NCBI GenBank assembly: GCA_002317225.1
Contig: DCIW01000047.1
Location: 1 to 14,043 of the forward strand
Length of the DNA: 14,043 bases
Origin: Prevotellaceae bacterium UBA1716
GTDB taxonomy: Bacteria > Bacteroidota > Bacteroidia > Bacteroidales > Bacteroidaceae
Direction of reading: 5' to 3'
The translations under genes and the position numbers were made by a program. A model generated the notes under the pieces. It did no database searches. It worked only from the letters and a program-made list of their open reading frames with translations, and was not told the origin of the DNA. This document shows positions 1 to 6,458 of the stretch, piece after piece. How positions within the stretch are numbered: position 1 is the stretch's first letter; each line of letters starts with the position of its first letter.

Positions 1-912
1 AAGTATGCAGTTCTCTCTGATATCCTCGGTGATGAAGACCACCTTGGTGATATGGACTTCAAGACTACAGGTACAAAGAACGGTCTTACTGCAACTCAGA
101 TGGATATCAAGTGCGATGGTCTTTCTTACGAGATTCTCGAGAAGGCTCTCATGCAGGCAAAGGCTGGTCGTGAGCACATCATGGGTGAGATGATGAAGAC
201 TATCTCTGAACCACGTGCTGAACTCAAGCCACACGTACCACGTATCGAGCAGATTATCATCCCAAAGGAGTTCATCGGTGCAGTTATCGGTCCTGGTGGT
301 AAGATTATCCAGCAGATGCAGGAAGACACTCAGACTACAATCACAATCGAAGAGGTTGATGGTGTAGGTAAGGTACAGATTTCTGCTCCAGGCAAGGATG
401 CTATCGAGGCTGCAATGGCTAAGATCAAGGCAATCGTTGCTATCCCTGAGGTTGGTGAAGTTTACAAGGGTAAGGTTCGTTCAATCATGCCTTACGGTTG
501 CTTCGTAGAGTTCCTCCCAGGTAAGGAAGGTCTTCTCCACATCTCTGAAATCGAGTGGAAGCGTCTTGAGACAGTTGAAGAGGCTGGTATCAAGGAAGGT
601 GATGAAATCGAAATCAAGCTTCTTGATGTAGATCCAAAGACTGGTAAGTTCAAGCTTTCTCATCGTGTACTCCTCGAGAAGCCTGCAGACTATGTAGAGC
701 GTCCACAGCGCGAGCGTGGTCCACGTCCAGAGCGTGGTGATCGTGGTCCTCGTGGTGATCGTGGCGATCGTCGTGGTCCACGTCCAGAGCGTGGTGATCG
801 TGGTCCTCGTCCAGAGCGCCATCACGATGCTCCTGCTCAGGAAGCTGCTCCAGCACAGGAAGCTCCAGCACAGGATGACAACAAGTCTATCCTCGATGAC
901 CTTCTTGGATAA
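1..912 (+). CDS. pnp: Polynucleotide phosphorylase, C-terminal part (5' end outside window)
   Basis: This is the last 303 codons of PNPase, the cytosolic 3'-to-5' exoribonuclease and RNA polymerase that phosphorolyses RNA to nucleoside diphosphates. The frame is open from base 1. Residues 10-21 of the fragment (GDEDHLGDMDFK) are the end of the second RNase PH core; D13, D19 and K21 match the metal-binding and catalytic Asp/Asp/Lys of E. coli PNPase (486/492/494). A KH domain follows at about residues 81-147 with the GxxG loop IGPGGK at 96-101, then an S1 domain at about 152-223 (VYKGKVRSIMPYGCFVEF start). The last 80 residues are a low-complexity tail rich in Arg, Gly, Asp and Pro, then an Ala/Pro/Gln stretch ending DDLLG. 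Such basic tails are often RNA-binding; that role is inferred here. A terminator lies 38 bp after the stop. Confidence 0.98.
   Translation, partial: KYAVLSDILGDEDHLGDMDFKTTGTKNGLTATQMDIKCDGLSYEILEKALMQAKAGREHIMGEMMKTISEPRAELKPHVPRIEQIIIPKEFIGAVIGPGGKIIQQMQEDTQTTITIEEVDGVGKVQISAPGKDAIEAAMAKIKAIVAIPEVGEVYKGKVRSIMPYGCFVEFLPGKEGLLHISEIEWKRLETVEEAGIKEGDEIEIKLLDVDPKTGKFKLSHRVLLEKPADYVERPQRERGPRPERGDRGPRGDRGDRRGPRPERGDRGPRPERHHDAPAQEAAPAQEAPAQDDNKSILDDLLG
715..810 (+). repeat. Perfect 39-bp direct repeat inside the pnp tail
   Basis: Bases 715-753 and 772-810 are identical over 39 bp, offset by 57 bp (19 codons). Each copy encodes RGPRPERGDRGPR. The repeat is in frame, so gain or loss of a unit by slippage or recombination would change only the length of the Arg/Gly/Asp-rich tail. 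Confidence 0.95.
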
Positions 913-950
913 AAAGACAACGGACTAAGGACAAAGTCCAAATAAATAGA

Positions 951-988
951 AATAGCACTCAGGCATAAATGCTTGGGTGCTATTTTAT
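951..988 (+). terminator. Rho-independent terminator of pnp
   Basis: The arm 951-964 pairs with 971-984 without gaps (two G-U pairs at 959-976 and 962-973), leaving a six-base loop ATAAAT. The 3' arm runs directly into a T-rich stretch (TTTTATAT). It lies 38 bp after the pnp stop codon and is oriented for it. Confidence 0.92.
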
Positions 989-1077
989 ATCAACTCATCC
1001 GACTTTTAATCTTTTTACTAATAAACTGCTATAAACTTTCAACTTTTTGCTTTTCAACTAAGTTGAGCTCGCGAAAC

Positions 1078-1311
1078 TTACCCCATCTTTTGCCTTATAA
1101 TCAAGTCGGCGATGTCTGCTTTGGGACCGAGGGAGGGGAGGGCAGAGTCGATGAGAGGGGAGAAAACGAAGTTGGCAATATCCTTCATTCCCTCAATCTG
1201 CTGTTTCCACTCAGCCACAGCATCACCATCAAATTGGCATATCTCCGCGGCAATGTCATTAAGATTGTGGAAGATGGAGTAGTCGGAGTGGGATGGGGTG
1301 TGGTTGAAGTA
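1078..1311 (-). pseudogene. Remnant of an unidentified gene (3' end only)
   Basis: The minus strand from 1311 down to the TAA at 1078-1080 reads through 77 codons that look like real protein: YFNHTPSHSDYSIFHNLNDI at the start, a helical middle with EWKQQIEGMKDIANF, and the end DLIIRQKMG. Many codons end in C, as in genuinely coding DNA. No start codon with a plausible upstream site is visible; the only ATG in the first 65 codons is internal (residue 42). Upstream, the frame runs through the terminator at 1321-1350 and back to the stop of the large gene. The simplest reading is the truncated 3' end of a gene whose 5' part was lost. The family is not recognised. The plus-strand frame across the same bases (973-1455) is basic and Val-rich in a non-protein-like way and is treated as a shadow. 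The neighbouring 989-1077 is AT-rich, with a 13-bp palindrome at 1054-1066 and nothing else seen. Confidence 0.5.
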
Positions 1312-1320
1312 ATAACAACA

Positions 1321-1350
1321 AGCAGGGCTCGAAATGAATCGGGCCCTGCT
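1321..1350 (-). terminator. Terminator of the large beta-solenoid gene
   Basis: Bases 1321-1332 pair with 1339-1350 (12 bp, one G-U pair), with a six-base loop. On the minus strand the hairpin lies 33 bp after the stop of the large gene and is followed by TTGTTGTTATTAC. The T-tract is interrupted, so strength is moderate. Confidence 0.8.
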
Positions 1351-1383
1351 TTGGTTGTAAATATGGGGAAGTATGGATGCTTA

Positions 1384-4300
1384 TTACTTCTTCATGTACT
1401 TCTTGCCGTTGATGATTACGATGCCGCGGTAGTTCTTGTCTACGAGAACACCTGATGTGCTGTACATCTTCACGTCTGGGTTAGTGGCGAGGATGTTTTC
1501 GATAGCGTTTGCCTTGGTCGAAATCTTGAGGTCGGTGTATGAGGCAACATTACCCTTCGAATCGTATACATTGATGCTGATAGTATACTCTTCTTCTGCA
1601 TCGAGACCTACGAGAGTGTAAGAGGTATCACCGAAGATAATAACACTGTTCGAAGAACCGTTCTTTGCCTTGTAAATAATCTCGTATTTGAGATCAGCAG
1701 CAGCAGTCTCGTTGTCGGTTGCAGCATTCCAAGTGAGGGTGATGCTTGAATCTGTGCTCTCACCCTTGATCTTTTTGTCTGAAGGGAGGGTAGGAGCCTT
1801 AGTGTCGGCTTCGCCTGGAATGATAGTTACGTTATAAACTGTGTTGAGGTACTGATCGTTGAATGTATGGTTGGATGCGCTGAAGGTAGCGCCTTCAGGT
1901 GATGAGATGTGGCTGTCGGTCATGGCTAATGTACCGATGTAGGCTGCACAAATCTTACCACCAAATGTTACAGTAGAGCTCTTGATGTTGACGGTTGAGT
2001 TAGGGGCATAAATGCCATATTTGCCTAATGTTGCTGACAGGGTAGTGTTGTCGACTGTGAGCGTAGAGTTTGTGAGGTTGATGACTTCGTCGTCCTTGCT
2101 TGAGAGTGAAAGCGAACCTGTACCCTTGATAGTGACCTTTGCATTCTTGACAAGCATTGCATTGCCCGATTCGGAGATGTTGATAGAGTTATAGCCCTTC
2201 AATACGATGGTTGCATCCTGCTCGATAACAAGACCGTAGATATCGCAGTCGCTGAAGTAGTAGCCGTCGAGTGTGAGGGTCTTAGTGCTGTGGTCGTAAA
2301 CTGCACAGCCATCACCTTCGATATCTGCAGCGGTGAGGTTGCTGATGAGTCTGCCACCAAGGCTGATTGCATAGAACTCTTCAGGAGCAATCTTAACTTG
2401 GCTGACTGTGATGCCTCCTGCGTCGGTTACGGAACCGTTGCTGTTGAACATACCACCAGCAGGGGTTACGATACCTGCAGACTTGAATGTGAGTGACTTG
2501 AGGTTTGTGATGGCTCCGAGGGCAGCCTTTGCAGTTACTGTGGCATTTTCGATTACGAGCGAACCGTTCTTTGCATTGCCCCAGATGGCGTATTTCTCCG
2601 AACTTTCAGCGTTGATGGTACAGTTCTTGATTGTAAGAGTGTTGCCGTAAGGTACGATTGCATACGATGTGGTAGAGCAGTTGAGCACTCCTGATGTGCC
2701 TGATGCAGACTGGATTGTTGCGTTCTTATTTGTCTGGATGCAATAGTCGAGGTCGGTAGTGATCTTGTTTGTTCCCTTAAGACTGATGGTGATAGGGATG
2801 CCTGCATAGATACCATATTCGCTCTTAGGAGCATTGATAGTGGCTCCATTGAGGGTGAGCGTACTTGTAGAGCTGTTGTACGATACCTTACCATCACCGA
2901 GGATGTCGCTTGCATTCTTGCTTGTCACGTTGACACCGCTGACAATGATGTCGTACTTATCAGGTGCGGTACCTGGCAGAATCTGAATGTCGGTACAGAG
3001 TTTGCTGCCTACCACATAGCCGGAGAGGGCTTGGGTTGTGCCGTTGAATGTTGCGTTCGAAGGTGTGTCGACGTAGCAGCCCACAAGTGTCTGCGACTTG
3101 TATCCATAATAAGCAGCCACCGAACCATGTGCCTTAACGCTTGAGTTGTTGACCTTTACGCCCAAACCGTTGCTGTAGCTTATAGACAAGAATCCGTATT
3201 TGCCTGATGACTCGACTGTACAGTCGGCAATGCTGAACTCAGCAAGGTGGCTTACACCAGAACCGCTTGGTGCACTGATTATGAGCTTACCGTTCGAAGA
3301 GCTGATCACCTTTGTGTTTACCTGGAGATTCATACCATTCGACTTCAACGAATTGATGCTGTTCGAACCTATAAGGTTGATTCGGAGCACCTTGTTGGTT
3401 ATCTTGTCAGTATAGATACCATTACCGTCGTTAGCGATGCTTGCATTATTGAGTGTGAGGGTGTATGTGCTTGGGTCGAAACTTACCTGGCCGTTGTTCA
3501 GGCTACTCTGATTGTCGCTGGTAATTTCGGTGCCTCCTACGTAGATACCATACTTGGTTGGAGCAGCGGTGGTGAACTTAAGGTCTTGATAGAATGTTCG
3601 ATTACCATTGCTATCCGTTACTCTCAGTCTGAGTACATAAGTTGTGTTTGACTCAAGATTAGAGATTGTAGTATAGAGTTCGGAGCTATTAACGTTCAAA
3701 TCAAGGTCGTAGTTCTGTATCCATGTTCCGTCCACTGTGGCACCCTTATGCAAGAATACGTGGTACTTAATTTCTTTGTATGGAGTGAAGTTGTCAAATG
3801 CCTCGTAGAACTTAACTTTTACCGAGTTAGGACCTGATTCTGCAACCGTCACGGCATCACCATAATTGAGGAATGGTGGGATATTATCCTTACCCTTAAC
3901 CACAGTAAATACCGTTGCGTTATCTGACAAATAATGCAAGTTTGTCAAGAATCCATTTTCAGGAGCCTTCATGAAGCATCCATAATATTTGAGAGTTAAA
4001 CAATTGGTAAGTACTTTGCCACTTGTTGATTCAGCATTGACATTTGCATTGACGAAGGAGAATGTTGTGTACTTGTTAGCATCGCCCTGTATAGCGTTAG
4101 CAGAAGTGTTGGCTACCTTGATGTTTACGGTACAATCCTTAAATGTAGTCTTGTACAAATCGGTTGAACGGAATGCACTTGTCTGGCTATTAAGGCTTTG
4201 GATGTCGAGCGAACCGGTTCCGTCTGGAGAGTAGATGAGAGCGGAGTCAACATCTTCCAAGAGTGCAAGACAGAGTGCATTGTATTTGCCTGAGTGGGTA

Positions 4301-5211
4301 ATCTTGTTGGCTCCTACCAACTTAAGCTTAAATGCCTTGGTTGAAGTGGAAGTGTTCATGTGGTTTACCGCGATACAATTACTAACGCCGGATGTAATGT
4401 CGACACCATTGAGAGCCAACTCGTTGGTTGATGCGTTGAACGACACCTTGCTATCATTCTTTGAGTCACCGGCCAAGATATTGCGAGCGTTGAGTGAAGT
4501 CACCTGAGTGCCTGCAATGTAAATGTCGTATCTTTCGATATCAGTCTTGACGTTGGTTACGAGAGTTCCGTCCATGGTTCCTGAACCATCGGATTTGTAA
4601 CCATTGATAGCATAACCAGATACATAGTGGCATTCGTTCAAAGTCACTTTTTTGAATCTCAATGCACCATAGCCTGCTGCACCTTTCACGTCGATAGTAC
4701 TTCTTTCGATCAGACATTCTTGTGTTGTAGCAGAATTATGAGTGCCGATACCATAGCCTCCTGCTTCAATAGTTAATTTGAGACGGTTCATCGAGAAATT
4801 TGCAGTATTCACAATATCAATACCCGAATAACCTGTTTTTGTCGCTTTGAGTGTGAGGGTACCATTGTTTTTTTCATCAGACCAGAGGTGAAGTTCTCCT
4901 GTGCCTTGGTGATAGATACAATGACCGGCTGATGATGTGAATACATTATTGCCCAGGAATTTCAATTCAATCTCTTCTGTCATTCCTGTTGTAATATTTA
5001 CGATTGGGTTAGAATACGTAATATTAGCATTTTTGAAGACCAATAAGTTGGAGGTGTTGTAATAGATAACAGTACCATCACCAAGCACGTCCGACCTGTT
5101 GGCATCTGTAACCTGAACTCCCTTAACATAAATAGGGTAAGTTGCTGCGTTAACTGCGATGGCAGTAAGCATCAGGATTAGGATAGTAAAAATTTTTTTC
5201 ATAACTATCAT
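1384..5211 (-). CDS. Giant secreted protein: five beta-solenoid-like modules, two FN3 domains, C-terminal sorting-like tail
   Basis: This 1275-residue exported protein has a type I signal peptide (MKKIFTILILMLTAIAVNA) and no lipobox. Five modules begin at about residues 26, 227, 554, 753 and 947. Each opens with a Y-x-I-x-V-x-G-x-x-V-T head and a GDGxVxYNxSTxTLTLN-like strand, then short repeating Ile/Val/Leu strands as in right-handed beta-helices. These resemble the carbohydrate-binding-like repeat proteins of gut Bacteroidales; ligand binding is inferred. Fibronectin type III domains lie at about 450-550 and 1138-1234. The last 40 residues end in GIVIINGKKYMKK, similar to type 9 secretion (T9SS) type A sorting tails. 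An ATG at 5202 giving MKKIFTI is an equally good or better start than 5211. A terminator follows. A separate upstream region suggests its own promoter, though read-through from the fimbrillin operon is possible. Confidence 0.9.
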   Translation of the reverse strand: MIVMKKIFTILILMLTAIAVNAATYPIYVKGVQVTDANRSDVLGDGTVIYYNTSNLLVFKNANITYSNPIVNITTGMTEEIELKFLGNNVFTSSAGHCIYHQGTGELHLWSDEKNNGTLTLKATKTGYSGIDIVNTANFSMNRLKLTIEAGGYGIGTHNSATTQECLIERSTIDVKGAAGYGALRFKKVTLNECHYVSGYAINGYKSDGSGTMDGTLVTNVKTDIERYDIYIAGTQVTSLNARNILAGDSKNDSKVSFNASTNELALNGVDITSGVSNCIAVNHMNTSTSTKAFKLKLVGANKITHSGKYNALCLALLEDVDSALIYSPDGTGSLDIQSLNSQTSAFRSTDLYKTTFKDCTVNIKVANTSANAIQGDANKYTTFSFVNANVNAESTSGKVLTNCLTLKYYGCFMKAPENGFLTNLHYLSDNATVFTVVKGKDNIPPFLNYGDAVTVAESGPNSVKVKFYEAFDNFTPYKEIKYHVFLHKGATVDGTWIQNYDLDLNVNSSELYTTISNLESNTTYVLRLRVTDSNGNRTFYQDLKFTTAAPTKYGIYVGGTEITSDNQSSLNNGQVSFDPSTYTLTLNNASIANDGNGIYTDKITNKVLRINLIGSNSINSLKSNGMNLQVNTKVISSSNGKLIISAPSGSGVSHLAEFSIADCTVESSGKYGFLSISYSNGLGVKVNNSSVKAHGSVAAYYGYKSQTLVGCYVDTPSNATFNGTTQALSGYVVGSKLCTDIQILPGTAPDKYDIIVSGVNVTSKNASDILGDGKVSYNSSTSTLTLNGATINAPKSEYGIYAGIPITISLKGTNKITTDLDYCIQTNKNATIQSASGTSGVLNCSTTSYAIVPYGNTLTIKNCTINAESSEKYAIWGNAKNGSLVIENATVTAKAALGAITNLKSLTFKSAGIVTPAGGMFNSNGSVTDAGGITVSQVKIAPEEFYAISLGGRLISNLTAADIEGDGCAVYDHSTKTLTLDGYYFSDCDIYGLVIEQDATIVLKGYNSINISESGNAMLVKNAKVTIKGTGSLSLSSKDDEVINLTNSTLTVDNTTLSATLGKYGIYAPNSTVNIKSSTVTFGGKICAAYIGTLAMTDSHISSPEGATFSASNHTFNDQYLNTVYNVTIIPGEADTKAPTLPSDKKIKGESTDSSITLTWNAATDNETAAADLKYEIIYKAKNGSSNSVIIFGDTSYTLVGLDAEEEYTISINVYDSKGNVASYTDLKISTKANAIENILATNPDVKMYSTSGVLVDKNYRGIVIINGKKYMKK

Positions 5212-5280
5212 GGTTAGTTGTTAATATAAAAAATGATTAATTGTTTCGCTTTTTTGAGAATTTGGATAAATCAGTATTTC

Positions 5281-5299
5281 CCTCTTATATATAAAGAGG
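5281..5299 (-). other. Inverted repeat in the probable 5' leader of the large gene
   Basis: CCTCTT at 5281-5286 and AAGAGG at 5294-5299 form a 6-bp perfect stem around an AT-only centre. If transcription starts just downstream of the -7 box at 5323-5330, this lies in the untranslated leader about 70-90 bases before the start codon. Function is unknown; it could stabilise the mRNA or be chance. Confidence 0.35.
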
Positions 5300-5322
5300 T
5301 ATGTGAACTTGATTTCTGGGTG

Positions 5323-5330
5323 CAAAATTA
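5323..5330 (-). promoter_or_regulatory. Candidate Bacteroidetes -7 promoter box for the large gene
   Basis: The minus strand reads TAATTTTG, an exact match to the Bacteroidetes sigma-ABfr -7 consensus TAnnTTTG, followed by CACCC. It lies about 112 bp before the ATG at 5211, in a 248-bp gap after the previous gene. A matching TTTG at -33 is not present; that position is taken by the direct repeats annotated next to it. Confidence 0.5.
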
Positions 5331-5351
5331 CGATTTATTCCTGAAAGTCCT

Positions 5352-5383
5352 TTGCACTTTGCATACATTCTCTTGCACTTTGC
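5352..5383 (-). promoter_or_regulatory. Tandem 11-bp repeats upstream of the -7 box, possible activator site
   Basis: The 11-mer TTGCACTTTGC (GCAAAGTGCAA on the minus strand) occurs at 5352-5362 and 5373-5383. The copies are identical and exactly 21 bp apart, about two helical turns. The nearer copy starts 22 bp from the -7 box and covers the place where a -33 element would sit. This layout fits a dimeric or tandem-binding activator; the regulator is not identifiable from the sequence. Confidence 0.45.
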
Positions 5384-5426
5384 GTTCAAAATGCATGTTT
5401 CTACACTTAAAACAGGCTTATTTTGC

Positions 5427-5449
5427 GTTCGGTTTGTTTGTAACCGAAC
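5427..5449. other. Perfect 8-bp inverted repeat after the fimbrillin operon
   Basis: GTTCGGTT at 5427-5434 and AACCGAAC at 5442-5449 flank a seven-base spacer, 10 bp past the stop at 5460. On the minus strand no T-tract follows, so it is not a canonical terminator for the operon; on the plus strand ATTTT follows. It may be an mRNA 3'-end hairpin, a Rho-type end or an operator. Confidence 0.5.
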
Positions 5450-5459
5450 ATTTTCCGAG

Positions 5460-6446
5460 TTATTGAAGAAGTACCTTTTTGCCGTTTACTATTGTTATGC
5501 CTTTGTGGAGGGCATTAACGGGCTGCCCAAGGAGGTTGTACATCTTAGTAGGACTTAAAGGGTAGGAAAGGAGAGGGGAGATGTGGGTGGTGATGGTGGT
5601 CTCGCTGAAGTCGGGCGAATAAACCCGTGGTCGTGCGAGTGTGCCTGATTGGGTGGATGATGGAGTGGAAGTGGGGGAGAGGGACGATGATTCGCCTGCG
5701 TTGATGATGTGGTATACATGTCCGCTGGTGCAGTTGACTCCATCGAATCGTTGGGTCAGGATGGTTCCATCGGTAGCATAGAGGCGTATCTCGATGATTT
5801 TTCCATTCAGATCGGTGGGAGCAGACATCAAGTATGCAGTAAGGCGATTGCCTGCCTCTATGGTGATATTGTTCAGGTTGAGGGTGAGGGTGGAAGACTT
5901 GTCTATGGATGTAAACGCCTGGTTCTTAACGTTCATCATAGCATGTGTGGTGAATAAAGCTTCATCTGCAGAAAGGGTAAGGCTGCAGAAGGTGTTTGTC
6001 ATTTCTATCGGCACTTCTACACAGAATATGCACCCCTTATGCTCAAACGACAAGTCGGCACGAGAGTTCGCAGTTGTGAACTTCCCCATTTGATAATCGT
6101 AGTCACGGAGATGGCTCAAGTCCCCATTCTCCATCTGGGTTTGCGAAGCATAATCGGCAGGTATCGCACCGAAATCCAACGCATAATTCTCGCTCCTGTA
6201 AGGCGAATAAGCATAATAGTCGGCATCAGCCACAAGCGAGAAACCGCTCTCAGCCCATCCGTAATGGCTATCCACAGCATCGGGAGTCACCCTGTGCTTC
6301 ACAAGAGTGCCACCCGATGTGTATATTGCCACATAGTCATTCTGCTGCCACGCAAACACTATCCCCCCATCCTCCTGCATATACGAACCCGCAAGCATGC
6401 CATTCGATATGAGGGATAATATGAAGATGGAAAGGAGGTGTTTCAT
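5460..6446 (-). CDS. Fimbrillin-like secreted protein with C-terminal sorting-like tail, no lipobox
   Basis: This 328-residue protein has a hydrophobic signal peptide (about residues 1-19, ending MLAG) but no Cys, unlike every upstream neighbour. The fimbrillin core starts at once: FAWQQNDYVAIY at 31-42, YYAYSPY at 77-83, then LRDYDYQM and the LSFEHKGCIFCVEV strand at 113-145, and a final strand near 242-248. It aligns by eye with the lipoprotein at 12699-13766 (EALFTT/EAVFLT, AYLMSAPTDL/AYMMVYPVDL), so the two are probably paralogues. It lacks the segment before the core that carries the Thr-Arg site in the others. A Ser/Thr/Pro-rich linker at about 250-300 leads to KMYNLLGQPV and GITIVNGKKVLLQ, resembling the tail of the large gene and T9SS-like sorting tails. 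It starts 12 bp after the upstream stop and is the last gene of the tight operon. A role as filament cap, regulator or minor subunit is inference. Confidence 0.85.
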   Translation of the reverse strand: MKHLLSIFILSLISNGMLAGSYMQEDGGIVFAWQQNDYVAIYTSGGTLVKHRVTPDAVDSHYGWAESGFSLVADADYYAYSPYRSENYALDFGAIPADYASQTQMENGDLSHLRDYDYQMGKFTTANSRADLSFEHKGCIFCVEVPIEMTNTFCSLTLSADEALFTTHAMMNVKNQAFTSIDKSSTLTLNLNNITIEAGNRLTAYLMSAPTDLNGKIIEIRLYATDGTILTQRFDGVNCTSGHVYHIINAGESSSLSPTSTPSSTQSGTLARPRVYSPDFSETTITTHISPLLSYPLSPTKMYNLLGQPVNALHKGITIVNGKKVLLQ

Positions 6447-6458
6447 GGGGGAAGAGGA

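Noticed and set aside
481..825. Minus-strand frame with Thr/Trp or His/Asp repeats opposite the pnp tail
   Set aside because: The repeats are only the complement of the Arg/Gly/Asp-coding repeat of pnp.
1054..1066. Palindrome TCAACTAAGTTGA
   Set aside because: It has no room for a hairpin loop and lies in AT-rich sequence with similar short words nearby; not enough to call a site.
973..1455. Plus-strand 160-codon open frame after pnp
   Set aside because: It begins inside the terminator hairpin, overlaps the end of the minus-strand large gene, and its composition is unlike a protein; the minus strand of the same region looks more coding.
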